Source of the DNA: Roseimaritima sediminicola
GTDB lineage: Bacteria > Planctomycetota > Planctomycetia > Pirellulales > Pirellulaceae
NCBI RefSeq assembly: GCF_009618275.1
Contig: NZ_WIAD01000005.1
Location: 62,001 to 126,000, forward strand
DNA: 64,000 nucleotides
Direction: 5' to 3'
Part shown: positions 1 through 8,156 of the stretch, piece by piece
How the letters are laid out: the number at the start of each line of letters is the position of its first letter
How positions within the stretch are numbered: position 1 is the first letter of the stretch
The notes under the pieces: model-generated
Told to the model about the DNA's origin: nothing
Seen by the model: the letters and a program-made list of their open reading frames with translations, nothing else
Databases searched by the model: none
Position numbers and translations under genes: made by a program

Positions 1-45
1 GGACGGATTAGAAATCGAATGCGAGAATACACAGTGAGACAATCC

Positions 46-1716
46 ATGGAATATCGATCTCTGCGAGTGTTGCCGTTGGCTGTGGCGTCCGTGATCGCGG
101 CCGGTACCTCCAGCGGTCACGCTAACGCTCAAGACGCCTGTTGTTTTCAGCCGGCTTATAACCTGCAGTGCGAAACCGTGCTCGAGCCGCAGACGGTGGC
201 TCGGTATCGCCTGGAGTATCAAACGCAGTACGAGGAACAGGAAGTGGTCAGTTATCGACCGGTCCTGAAAAAACGCACCGAGCAGCGAACGCACCGCGTC
301 GCCAAACCGATCACCAAAACCACCTACCGCGAAGAACGTTACTACGTCCAGCGGCCGGTTCTGGAAACCAGTTATCGCGACGAAACGGTTACACAGACGC
401 GCTATGTGACCGAGACGGCCGAGCGTGAAGAGCAGGTCACCAGTTACCGGCCCGTCACCGAGACGCAGTATCGCGAAGAACAGTACAGTGTCCAGCGGCC
501 CGTGGTCGAAACCCAGTACCGCGACCAACAGTACATGGTCCAGCGTCCGGTCACCGAGACCCAGTATCAAACCCAGCAGGTCACCGCCCTGCGGCCCGTA
601 ACAACGTATCGTCCGCAGGTCGTCGACCAGGGCGGCTACGTCCAGCAGCAGGTCGTCCAACCCGGGGCCTTGCAGTACGGCGTTGGGTACCAGCCCGACG
701 TTTATCGTCCCGGTCCGTTCGGTTTGTTTGCGCGGCGCGTCGCCGGCGGGCCCGTCCTGGTGCCGCAGGTCACCCCGCCCACGGTGCAGACCCAGTTGGC
801 GTACCGGCCCAATTACGTGACCCAGCAGGTCGCGGAAACCTCCTACGTGCCGCAGACCATCCAGCAACAGGTGCCCGTACAGGTCCAGCGGATGCAGACC
901 GAGATGGTCACGCAAAAGGTTCCCGTGCAGGTCCAGCGGATGGAAACCGAAGTGCTGACCCGCAAGGTGCCCGTCGAAGTGACTCGCTACCAACCGGTCA
1001 CCGAGGTCCGCAAGATTCCCTATCAGGTTCAAAAGCCCGTCACCGAAACGCTGACCCGCAAGGTTCCCGAGCAAAAGTATCGCTGGGTCACCGAAGAGAA
1101 AGTCCGCAAGGTTCCCGTGACGACGCAAGAAACCGTTTACGAGACCTCCACGCAGAACGTCGAGGTGCCGTACTACGAGTACGAGCGGGTGGTGAAGAAG
1201 GTCCAGGTGCCCAAGCAGGTTCCGGTATGGGTGCGTGTCGAAGAGCAGCGGATGGTGCCCAAGCAGGTCGTCCAGCGGATCCCGTTTGGTTACAGCGATC
1301 CGTTTGCCGCTCCGATCATGCAGGGTCACTCGTCCTTCGGCGACAGCATCGTCCAGCCACCGGCCACGACCGAATCGTTCAAGCCCGAGACTCAGCTGAA
1401 GTCGGTCGACATCGGTTCGGCCGATGAACAGGATTCGGATCAGCAGGACGACGGCAACGACGCCATCTTCGATGCCCCGGCCGAGGAGCCCAGCGAGTCG
1501 GCAGACAGTGCCGTCAGCGAAGTTACCGAGGACGCGGGCGAGGCATCGCTGCAGGGTCCGGATAACGGTGCCGGTGAGGACCAGCCCAGTGGCAACGGGG
1601 GCGACAGCGCTTCGCCCAGCGACCTGGACGACTTGGAAGCTCCTTCGTTGAATTCTCCGGCCGTGCACCGGATCCGCATCCTCCGCCCCACCAATCGCCA
1701 ACCCCGCGAAGCCTAA
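46..1716 (+). CDS. Secreted Tyr/Val/Gln-rich repeat protein of unknown function
   Basis: About 556 residues from the ATG at 46; an in-frame ATG at 19 would add nine residues. I prefer 46 because a hydrophobic signal peptide (RVLPLAVASVIAAG, then cleavage near HANAQ) follows at the usual distance. Residues about 40-420 are irregular repeats of roughly 15-20 residues built on motifs such as RPVTETQYR and QVQRMETEV. They alternate aromatic, Val and charged residues with many Gln and Arg, suggesting an extended beta or fibrous structure (inference). The last 120 residues switch to an acidic Asp/Glu/Ser/Gly-rich low-complexity tail. No catalytic motif is visible. It stands alone in front of a tandem repeat array. 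An envelope or matrix role is plausible, but I do not recognise a named family. Confidence 0.8.
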   Translation: MEYRSLRVLPLAVASVIAAGTSSGHANAQDACCFQPAYNLQCETVLEPQTVARYRLEYQTQYEEQEVVSYRPVLKKRTEQRTHRVAKPITKTTYREERYYVQRPVLETSYRDETVTQTRYVTETAEREEQVTSYRPVTETQYREEQYSVQRPVVETQYRDQQYMVQRPVTETQYQTQQVTALRPVTTYRPQVVDQGGYVQQQVVQPGALQYGVGYQPDVYRPGPFGLFARRVAGGPVLVPQVTPPTVQTQLAYRPNYVTQQVAETSYVPQTIQQQVPVQVQRMQTEMVTQKVPVQVQRMETEVLTRKVPVEVTRYQPVTEVRKIPYQVQKPVTETLTRKVPEQKYRWVTEEKVRKVPVTTQETVYETSTQNVEVPYYEYERVVKKVQVPKQVPVWVRVEEQRMVPKQVVQRIPFGYSDPFAAPIMQGHSSFGDSIVQPPATTESFKPETQLKSVDIGSADEQDSDQQDDGNDAIFDAPAEEPSESADSAVSEVTEDAGEASLQGPDNGAGEDQPSGNGGDSASPSDLDDLEAPSLNSPAVHRIRILRPTNRQPREA

Positions 1717-1730
1717 CCCGCACCAAACAC

Positions 1731-1961
1731 GTAGCCGAACTCGCCAGAGTTTGGGACAACAGTGGCATAGGCTTCCAGCCTGTGAATCGCGGCACCCCCG
1801 TAGCCGAACTCGCCAGAGTTTGGGACAACAGTGGCATAGGCTTCCAGCCTGTGAGTCGCGGCACCCCCGTAGCCGAACTCGCCAGAGTTTGGGACAACAG
1901 TGGCATAGGCTTCCAGCCTGTGAATCGCGGCACCCCCGTAGCCGAACTCGCCAGAGTTTGG
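1731..1961. repeat. 69-bp tandem repeat, three copies plus a partial fourth
   Basis: Units start at 1731, 1800 and 1869, and a truncated unit starts at 1938. Each unit joins two modules found elsewhere in the window: GTAGCCGAACTCGCCAGAGT and TGGCATAGGCTTCCAGCCTG. Copies 1 and 3 carry GTGAATCGC where copy 2 carries GTGAGTCGC, so the copies are almost identical. Because 69 is a multiple of three, reading frames run through the array on both strands, but they are repeat translations and not genes. Confidence 0.95.
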
Positions 1962-1987
1962 GCGCGCGGGCGCTGAGCAGAATGTTT

Positions 1988-2149
1988 GACCACTAATCTC
2001 CACTAATCCGAGTCGGCTGTTGGGATTAAGCACGTCGGCATGAATCTTTCGGTGAAACCCCGCGACAACACCCTCCCGCGCAGCGGGAGAGTGATGCCGA
2101 ATTAAAGGTTGCGACGTGCTTAGTGTGCGATTAGTGCGGATTAGTGGTC
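1988..2149. repeat. Nested inverted-repeat element, copy A (MITE-like)
   Basis: Outer arms GACCACTAATC (1988-1998) and GATTAGTGGTC (2139-2149) enclose inner arms TAAGCACGTCG (2027-2037) and CGACGTGCTTA (2112-2122). A small internal hairpin (CTCCCGC/GCGGGAG) lies at 2073-2089. The same inner arms and core motifs (CTTTCGG-GAAA, CGACAACACC, CCCGCGCAGCGGG) occur in opposite orientation at 13920-14099. There is no reading frame of note inside. The region 2150-2196 holds only the leader of the rhodanese gene. Confidence 0.75.
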
Positions 2150-2196
2150 CCAAAGTCTGGCGTCTTCTTTGATTTACCTCTCTTGCGGAACCCCTC

Positions 2197-2541
2197 ATGA
2201 ACGCCGCTGAACCGCTGCCCATCGAGATCGATGTCCATCAGGTCGCGCAACTGCGCCGCTCCGGCGAGCCCTTCGTGCTATTGGACGTTCGCGAGCAGGA
2301 CGAGTGGGAGACGGCACGGATCGAGGGTGCCGAGCTGCTGCCGCTGAGCGAGCTGCAGGCGCGGGCCGGGGAGTTGCAGCCGCACCAGGGCCAGCGGGTG
2401 GTCGTGTACTGCCACCACGGAGCTCGGTCCTTGCAGGTCGTCAACCTGATGCGGAGCAGCGGTTTCGAGCAGGCGCAGAACATGACCGGGGGCATCGATC
2501 AGTGGAGTCAGGAGATCGACGCGGACGTGCCGCGGTACTAG
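2197..2541 (+). CDS. Rhodanese-like domain protein (single domain)
   Basis: 114 residues forming one complete rhodanese domain. The LLDVREQDEWETARIEGA segment (residues about 28-45) is the typical CH2A-type motif, and the active-site loop is CHHGARS with catalytic Cys72, followed by the GGIDQW motif near the C-terminus. Small cytoplasmic rhodaneses of this type move sulfane sulfur through a cysteine persulfide; the donor and acceptor here cannot be told from sequence. No signal peptide is present. The leader has only a weak purine stretch before the ATG. It lies alone, with a repeat upstream and tRNA-Leu downstream. Confidence 0.92.
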   Translation: MNAAEPLPIEIDVHQVAQLRRSGEPFVLLDVREQDEWETARIEGAELLPLSELQARAGELQPHQGQRVVVYCHHGARSLQVVNLMRSSGFEQAQNMTGGIDQWSQEIDADVPRY

Positions 2542-2589
2542 GGTCGGGAAGGGCAGGGAAAACTTAACCGAACCCAGGCAAAAGGGCAC

Positions 2590-2617
2590 TTGTCACAAAC
2601 CCTGAGGATCGTTAATT
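2590..2617 (+). promoter_or_regulatory. Possible promoter for tRNA-Leu
   Basis: TTGTCA at 2590-2595 and TTAATT at 2612-2617 are separated by 16 bases and end 22 bases before the tRNA. The -35 box is good and the -10 box is poor, so this is only a candidate. Confidence 0.3.
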
Positions 2618-2639
2618 TCTTAGCCGTACCACAACACAA

Positions 2640-2724
2640 GCGGATGTGGCGGAATTGGCAGACGCGCTAGATTCAGGTTCTAGTGCCCTTTACGGGCGTG
2701 GAGGTTCAAGTCCTCTCATCCGCA
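2640..2724 (+). tRNA. tRNA-Leu, anticodon CAG
   Basis: An 85-nt class II tRNA. The acceptor arms GCGGATG (2640-2646) and CATCCGC (2717-2723) pair, with A as discriminator. The anticodon stem CTAGA/TCTAG encloses loop TTCAGGT, giving anticodon CAG, which reads the CUG Leu codon. A long variable arm (TGCCCTTTACGGGCG) and a T-arm GAGGTTCAAGTCCTC follow. The 3' CCA is not encoded; CTA follows the discriminator. Confidence 0.97.
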
Positions 2725-2732
2725 CTAGCAAA

Positions 2733-2775
2733 AAACGGGGTTTTCGCGCCAGCCGCGAAGGCCCCGTTTCTTTTT
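2733..2775 (+). terminator. Rho-independent terminator after tRNA-Leu
   Basis: AAACGGGG pairs with CCCCGTTT, and an inner stem TTCGCG/CGCGAA extends the hairpin (2733-2769). It is followed by CTTTTT. It starts about nine bases after the tRNA end. Confidence 0.85.
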
Positions 2776-2825
2776 GGCCTCACATTCCGAAAAGGAACGG
2801 GACGGCGGCGTTGAAGGCCAACGCA

Positions 2826-3740
2826 TCAGCGGGCGATCAGGACGCTGCAGGGGCCGTGCCGGAGGACGTGTCGCGAGGTGCTGCCCAGCAGGACTCGCTG
2901 GACCATGCTCTGGCGCTGGTCGCCCACAATGATCAAGTCCGTGGCCTGCTTCCGAGCGTGCTCCGCCAAGGCCGCCCCGATATGCGGCGCTTCGACCAGT
3001 TCCGCTTCGACGCGGTGACCGGCCGCCGTCAGCGTCTCGGTCACCGTTTCAATGTGCTCGGCGGCCACGCTACGGACCTCTTTCCAGTAGGCGGAGGCGC
3101 TGCGCAACAGATCCAGTTCGTACTCCGGTCGCTTTTCCATGACGTATACCAAGTCGACTTGGGTTTCCGGGGCCAGCCGCAACCGTTCGATCCAATCGGT
3201 CAGGCGGCCGTCGGTCTCGGCATTGCCGATCCCGACCAGCACGCGCTGGGGCAGCATCGGGCTGGGCGGCTGAGCTTCGGGTGACGCTGCGACGCTCGAG
3301 AAGTCTTCGGGCGGGCGGACCACCAGCACCGAGCAGTCGGCGCTGGTGGCGACGTAATCGGAGACGCTGCCCAACAGGACGCGGGCGATAGCCGACCGGC
3401 CGATCGCCCCGCAGATGACTAAATCCGGAGGATGTTCGCTGGCAAATTTGACGATTTCCACGCCGGGTGCACCATTGAGAAGGTGGGTGCGGACGCTACG
3501 AAAATCCGCCCGGACCTTGTCCGCAATCTTTTCCAAGCGGCGACCGTCCGCGGCTCGTTGCGGTTCGATCAGTTGGGTGCCGTACTGAGCGTGGTTGGTC
3601 GCGACCCAAGCGGCCATCGACGAAAAGACGGTCACCGTGACCAGTGACAGATCGACGCGTTCGCGATGCGGCAGACGCCTCAAGGCTTCGATCGCATAGT
3701 CGGAATATGGCGATCCATCGTATGCGGCTAGGATGTGCAC
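2826..3740 (-). CDS. Tandem universal stress protein (two UspA domains)
   Basis: 304 residues from a GTG at 3740, chosen because AGAAGGA lies five bases upstream and the protein then opens directly with VHILAAYDGSPYSDYAIEAL, the first Usp beta strand. A longer frame to 3809 lacks homology. There are two Usp folds, about residues 1-145 and 165-304. Each ends in the nucleotide-binding type signature: GAIGRSAIARVLLGSVSDYV in the first, GDQRQSMVQRVLLGSTSRHV in the second. The G-x2-G-x9-G(S/T)-like pattern suggests possible ATP binding. It is the last gene of a leftward group with a membrane protein and a globin, which fits a stress-response role (inference). Confidence 0.92.
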   Translation of the reverse strand: MHILAAYDGSPYSDYAIEALRRLPHRERVDLSLVTVTVFSSMAAWVATNHAQYGTQLIEPQRAADGRRLEKIADKVRADFRSVRTHLLNGAPGVEIVKFASEHPPDLVICGAIGRSAIARVLLGSVSDYVATSADCSVLVVRPPEDFSSVAASPEAQPPSPMLPQRVLVGIGNAETDGRLTDWIERLRLAPETQVDLVYVMEKRPEYELDLLRSASAYWKEVRSVAAEHIETVTETLTAAGHRVEAELVEAPHIGAALAEHARKQATDLIIVGDQRQSMVQRVLLGSTSRHVLRHGPCSVLIAR

Positions 3741-3805
3741 GACGGTCCTTCTTTCTATGGAAATGGCAGGGTGCGGAACACGGCCCCGTCGGGCTGTGCT
3801 GTTCC

Positions 3806-4381
3806 TCAAAGCATATCAGAGCCCGCGGTGTGAGTCAGACTCTCGGCATCGCTCGTTGTGGACCGCGCCTGGGCTTGGCAAGGCATGGGGGCCGCAAACG
3901 CCAGTTCGATGGCTCGGTCCAGTCGCTCGCGAAGTTGTTGCATTTGGTCGACGCTCCAACTCTGGCCCACCAGGCTGGCGAGGTGCAGTCCGAAGATGAT
4001 CGAGGCACCGGCCGGCAGTGCCAACAAACCCCACGGGCTGCGGCCAAACATCCACTGGACGTAGCCGTAGATGGTCGCGGCGAACATCAGGATCAGCATC
4101 ACGCCGTAGATCGCCATGAACATCGTCCAGATTTCCGGCCGTGGGCTGTAGCGAGCGTGCAGGCGACTGCCGTCGCCATGGGGTTCCACTTGGACGGAAA
4201 GTCGGGGTGACCAAAACCGTTGCTCCGTCGCCACGACCGGGAATTCCAAACACGTGCCAACGGCCATCACGTGCGCGCAAAGTTCATCGCTACGCGCGGC
4301 CGTCCGCAACCGTGCCGCCGCCTGCGGGGCGTCCAGCGGCAGGTCGATCGTAAAGGTCGGCTGCATTCTCAGAGGGTTCAT
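3806..4381 (-). CDS. Two-TM membrane protein of unknown function
   Basis: 191 residues. GAGG precedes the ATG at 4381 by eight bases; a second in-frame ATG lies five codons later. The N-terminal 100 residues are soluble and beta-rich (SVQVEPHGDGSRLHARYSP). Two membrane segments follow: MFMAIYGVMLILMFAATIYGY, and WGLLALPAGASIIFGLHLASL after a short polar turn. The C-terminal 40 residues are soluble. The family is not recognised. It lies 65 bases before the Usp gene and 55 bases after the globin gene on the same strand, so co-transcription is likely. Confidence 0.75.
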   Translation of the reverse strand: MNPLRMQPTFTIDLPLDAPQAAARLRTAARSDELCAHVMAVGTCLEFPVVATEQRFWSPRLSVQVEPHGDGSRLHARYSPRPEIWTMFMAIYGVMLILMFAATIYGYVQWMFGRSPWGLLALPAGASIIFGLHLASLVGQSWSVDQMQQLRERLDRAIELAFAAPMPCQAQARSTTSDAESLTHTAGSDML

Positions 4382-4436
4382 GGCTGCGGCCTCGGCAAGC
4401 GGATCGTCGGTACGGACCGTGGGTGGATGGCCGCCA

Positions 4437-4841
4437 TCAGTAGGCGGCTACCAATAGGTCGATGCCGGGCTGCATCGCCGCTCGCCACTGCTGTTCGGTT
4501 TCCGCCGTGTATTCCGGGTCGTGCTCTCGTACCGCCTGGCAAAGGGCATCGAGCCAGAGGGCGTACAGCGGCGGCGCGACGTCGACATGCTTCCGGTCGT
4601 GTCGCCGAGCCAGCTTTCGCAGTTCGCCGCGGACGCCTTCGTTACCCAGGCTGAGCATGATCATCATCAACAGCGACTCCCGGAGGGCGAGTTTCTGATG
4701 CGCAAAATCCGTGTGCGCGAACTTGTCGCGGACCGCGGGCGAGCTGCTGAGGAAGCCGTTGTAGAACGTGTCCAGGAAACCGTCGCCGTGCATACAGCGA
4801 TGGTAGCTGGCGGTTACGGGATCGATATCGTCGGGAATCAT
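4437..4841 (-). CDS. Single-domain globin
   Basis: 134 residues from the ATG at 4841, which has AAGGAG seven bases upstream. An upstream extension to 4961 is not needed. The fold signals of a bacterial globin are present: a Phe in the CD region (DKFAHTDF, residues 39-46), a polar residue at the likely distal position (Gln49 in HQKLALRESLL) and the proximal His81 in LARRHDRKHVDV, followed by helix G/H (PLYALWLDAL). The length is normal for a myoglobin-like single-domain globin. There is no reductase domain. O2 or NO binding is inferred from the family. It is the first gene of the leftward globin, membrane protein, Usp group. Confidence 0.8.
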   Translation of the reverse strand: MIPDDIDPVTASYHRCMHGDGFLDTFYNGFLSSSPAVRDKFAHTDFAHQKLALRESLLMMIMLSLGNEGVRGELRKLARRHDRKHVDVAPPLYALWLDALCQAVREHDPEYTAETEQQWRAAMQPGIDLLVAAY

Positions 4842-5010
4842 GGCAAGCTCCTTCGAAGGGCCGGCTATTGAAATTGTACCACAGGGCTGGAGGCTGCGGA
4901 GCGACCGAGAGAGCTGCGAGATTGAGTCAAGGATGATTGCCGGCCGCGGTCGGGCTATCATGGGGCGTCACCGAAGACGATCCTCTGGCCTGTGTAGGAA
5001 ACCACCAACA

Positions 5011-7122
5011 ATGCAATCAACAATCACGAACCGCGACGATGCCACGGTGAGCTTGCGCGGGCGCGGATTCGGTGTGCTCGCTATCGGGATCGGCTTGATC
5101 GGTCTGGCGATTGGGTACGCCTCCACACTACCGGCGACGGCCCAGCAAACCGGAGCCGCAAACGCCGCGGAAAGTTCGGCGGCCGGCTCGGTGCGGCTGG
5201 CCCGCGGACCCTACCTGCAGTTGTCCACGCCGCAGTCGATTTCGATCCTGTGGCGGACCATCGGTACGGCATCGCCGCGAGTTGTCGTCGGACGCCGGCC
5301 CGATCAACTGGACCAAACCGTTGCGATGTCCTCGATCGAGGTGCGGACGACCGAGCAGGAGGAAGCGTCGGCTGATTCCGCCGGCGCGGTCGGCGGGCCG
5401 CCGCTGCACTCGGCACCGGCCGGAACCGTTCAGTACGAAGCGGTCGTGGATGGCTTGCAGCCCGATACTCGCTACTACTATGCCGTCTACGCCGGCGACC
5501 AACTGTTGGCCGGTGGCGAGAAGTTCTTCTTTCGAACGCATCCGCAGGTCGGCACTGCGCAGCCGGTGCGGATCTGGGTCGTCGGCGATTCCGGCACCGG
5601 CGACTCGCGCCAACGTTCCGTCTACCGGGCCATGCAATCGTTTGTGGATCGCCAGCAGAAACCGCTGGACCTGTTCCTGCACGTCGGCGATATGGCTTAT
5701 CCGTCGGGGACCGACGACGAGTTCCAAAAGAAGTTTTTCGAAGTCTATCAGCCGACGCTGCAGCAGACCGTCTGCTGGGCGGCCATGGGCAATCACGAAG
5801 GCAAAACGTCCAAGGGCATGTTGGGCGTGGGGCCCTACTACGACGCCTACCGCTGTCCTCGGCGGGCCGAAGCCGGCGGTTTGGCGTCCGGCAGCGAAGC
5901 CTACTACTCGTTCGACTACGCCAATATCCACTTTATCTGTTTGGACTCGCACGATCTGGACCGGACGCCGGCCGGAGTGATGTCGCAGTGGTTGCGAGCC
6001 GACTTGGAAGCGACCCAGCAGGACTGGATCGTCGCCTTCTGGCATCATCCGCCCTACACCAAGGGATCGCACGACAGCGACAAGGAACAGCATCTGATTG
6101 AGATGCGCGAGTTGATCATGCCGGTGTTGGAAGCCGGCGGCGTCGATCTGGTGCTGACCGGTCACTCGCACATCTACGAACGTTCGATGTTGATCGACGG
6201 GGCGTATCAGACGCCGACCACGGCCGAGGGCGTCGTGCTGGATGACGGCGACGGCGACCCGCAGGGCGACGGAGCGTATCGCAAAAGCCAGGGTCTGCAT
6301 CCTCATCAGGGAACCGTGCAGGTGGTCGCCGGCCATGGCGGGGCACGCGTATCTCGGCGGGGCACGTCGCCGGTGATGAAACGGGTGATCGTCGAGAACG
6401 GTTCCACGCTGGTCGATGTCCAGGGCGATACCCTGACCGGCATCATGGTCGACAGCGCGGGCCAACAGCGAGACCTGTTTTCGATCGTCAAACGCGGCAC
6501 CGTCGAACCGAAAATCGTCGCGTCGCCCCGCACCCTGCCGCCTTATAGCGTGTCGGTCGACAAGCGGCCGCGCGGCTACAGCGACGCCACGCCGTTTCCG
6601 CCCAAATCGGACACGTTGATTCCGCCCAATGCCCAGTGGGAGTACCTGGCGGGAAAGCACCCCGCCGATAACTGGACGGCCATCGATGCGATTCCCGAAG
6701 CCAAAGATGGCTGGAAAGTCGGCCGAGTGAGTATCGGCTATGGCGACAACGACGACATCACCGAGCTGAAGGACATGCGGGGCAACTACACGGTCGTGTA
6801 CGCGCGCACCGAGTTCGAACTGGCACCGGGACAGAAAGAGAACATCGCCGAACTGGGATTGGCGATCAGCTACGACGACGGCTTCATCGCTTACCTCAAC
6901 GGCCAGGAAGTGCTGCGAGTCGGTGTGGGCGAAGGCCGCGGCGCTTCGGCCGGCGATGTGGACAGTCACGAAGCCGGACCGTACGAGTACTTTCCGCTGC
7001 CCGGGGCGACCGAGTTGTTGGTCGACGACGATAATATCCTTTCGATCGAAGGGCATAACACGAGCCGGGGCAGCAGCGATTTGACGATCGACCCGTACCT
7101 GTTGGCCGTGCCGAAAGAATGA
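5011..7122 (+). CDS. Secreted purple-acid-phosphatase-type metallophosphatase
   Basis: 703 residues from the ATG at 5011, with GTAGGA upstream; the frame is open further upstream but without homology. A hydrophobic segment at residues about 14-35 is a signal peptide or anchor. Residues about 55-175 resemble the Fn3-like N-domain of purple acid phosphatases (RGPYLQLSTPQSISILWRT). The catalytic core carries GDSGTGD (192), HVGDMAYPSG (224), GNHEG (about 260), WHHPPYT (about 343) and GHSHIYE (384), the metal ligands of calcineurin-like phosphoesterases. Residues about 575-703 form a jelly-roll-like module (AISYDDGFIAYLNGQEV), often attached to planctomycete secreted enzymes. The stop overlaps the next start (ATGA). 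Confidence 0.92.
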   Translation: MQSTITNRDDATVSLRGRGFGVLAIGIGLIGLAIGYASTLPATAQQTGAANAAESSAAGSVRLARGPYLQLSTPQSISILWRTIGTASPRVVVGRRPDQLDQTVAMSSIEVRTTEQEEASADSAGAVGGPPLHSAPAGTVQYEAVVDGLQPDTRYYYAVYAGDQLLAGGEKFFFRTHPQVGTAQPVRIWVVGDSGTGDSRQRSVYRAMQSFVDRQQKPLDLFLHVGDMAYPSGTDDEFQKKFFEVYQPTLQQTVCWAAMGNHEGKTSKGMLGVGPYYDAYRCPRRAEAGGLASGSEAYYSFDYANIHFICLDSHDLDRTPAGVMSQWLRADLEATQQDWIVAFWHHPPYTKGSHDSDKEQHLIEMRELIMPVLEAGGVDLVLTGHSHIYERSMLIDGAYQTPTTAEGVVLDDGDGDPQGDGAYRKSQGLHPHQGTVQVVAGHGGARVSRRGTSPVMKRVIVENGSTLVDVQGDTLTGIMVDSAGQQRDLFSIVKRGTVEPKIVASPRTLPPYSVSVDKRPRGYSDATPFPPKSDTLIPPNAQWEYLAGKHPADNWTAIDAIPEAKDGWKVGRVSIGYGDNDDITELKDMRGNYTVVYARTEFELAPGQKENIAELGLAISYDDGFIAYLNGQEVLRVGVGEGRGASAGDVDSHEAGPYEYFPLPGATELLVDDDNILSIEGHNTSRGSSDLTIDPYLLAVPKE

Positions 7123-8048
7123 GCTTTGTCGACAAACCTTTTTGCCGTTTTGCGATGCGACATCTCGCGGTTGTCGCGGGGCTGTGTCTGCTGGGCGGTG
7201 CCGGATCGGCTGCTGCACACGAAGGGCCCGAGCGGGTGCTGGAGCGTTTGAACCGCCAGATGGACCAGCAGGGTGTATCGGCCGACGTGTTGTTCCGCCG
7301 GGCGAGTATCTATCGTTCGCAGCGGCAGTACCAGTCGGCGGCCGCCGAGCTGAAGCGGGCTTTAGAGCTGGAGCCGGAGGCGGAGCTGATTCGGCTGGAG
7401 CTGTTGCGGATTCGGCTGAAGCAGTTCGAAAGGGTTCTGGTCGCCGCCGGGGATCGAGCCGGCATGCGGACGATGGCCGCGGGACTGCTCGAGCGCAGCG
7501 AAGCGTTGCTTTCCAGCCGGGACGCGGGCGTGCGAGCGGCCACACTGGCGGTCCGCGGCCAGCTGTACCGGCACCTCCAACAACCGCTCGAGGCCGCCAC
7601 CGCTTTCGAGGCCGCGCTGCAGATCCAGCCCGATCACGTCCAGTGGGTGCTGTGGCGAGCCGAAGCACAGCAGCGGCTGGACCGCCACGGTGAGGCCGTC
7701 GAAGGGCTCGGGGCGACGGTGCAGCGGACGGGGCATCCGGTCCTGGAGGCCGCCCTGTGTGACGCGTTATTAACTTGGGCCGAGCGGGATGACCGGGCGT
7801 CCGAGGCGAGCCTGCGGCAGGCGAATCGCATCATCGACCATCGTCTGGCAGCCAGTCGGCTGAAGAGCGGCTGGCAGATTCGCAAAGCCCGAGGGCTGAT
7901 CATCGCGGGACGGCATCAGGAGGCGGCCCCGCTGCTGCAAGCCGCCACGGCGGAGTTGGACCTGCGGATCAACGACACGCGGCCCGATCCAGAGCTGCTG
8001 CGGCGGCGAGCCGAAGTGAACGGGTTATTGGCGAAAACCCACCGCTAA
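7119..8048 (+). CDS. Secreted TPR-repeat protein coupled to the phosphatase
   Basis: 309 residues. The ATG overlaps the phosphatase stop in the sequence ATGA, implying translational coupling. The N-terminus MSFVDKPFCRFAMRHLAV leads into a signal peptide (VVAGLCLLGGAGSAAAH). At least three TPR-like helical hairpins follow: residues about 45-80 (YRSQRQYQSAAAELKRALEL), about 145-180 (QPLEAATAFEAALQIQPDH) and about 185-230. No enzymatic motif is present. The coupling suggests it acts with the secreted phosphatase, perhaps as a scaffold (inference). Confidence 0.85.
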   Translation: MSFVDKPFCRFAMRHLAVVAGLCLLGGAGSAAAHEGPERVLERLNRQMDQQGVSADVLFRRASIYRSQRQYQSAAAELKRALELEPEAELIRLELLRIRLKQFERVLVAAGDRAGMRTMAAGLLERSEALLSSRDAGVRAATLAVRGQLYRHLQQPLEAATAFEAALQIQPDHVQWVLWRAEAQQRLDRHGEAVEGLGATVQRTGHPVLEAALCDALLTWAERDDRASEASLRQANRIIDHRLAASRLKSGWQIRKARGLIIAGRHQEAAPLLQAATAELDLRINDTRPDPELLRRRAEVNGLLAKTHR

Positions 8049-8156
8049 GCTTGATTTGTCGACCCACCCGACGACCATAGAACCCAGCGGCTGTCGAACG
8101 ACGTGAGGCGGCCCGAGTGTTCATACATCGCACGCATGGCAGGAAAGGGTGGCCAA

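Noticed and set aside
1731-1961. Possible CRISPR array
   Set aside because: Units are contiguous with no unique spacers, and no cas gene is present.
1523-2222. Minus-strand and plus-strand frames across the 69-bp array
   Set aside because: They exist because the unit is a multiple of three; the translations are repeat peptides.
5128-7668. 846-codon minus-strand frame over the phosphatase and TPR genes
   Set aside because: The plus strand shows all metal-site motifs of the phosphatase; the minus frame has none.
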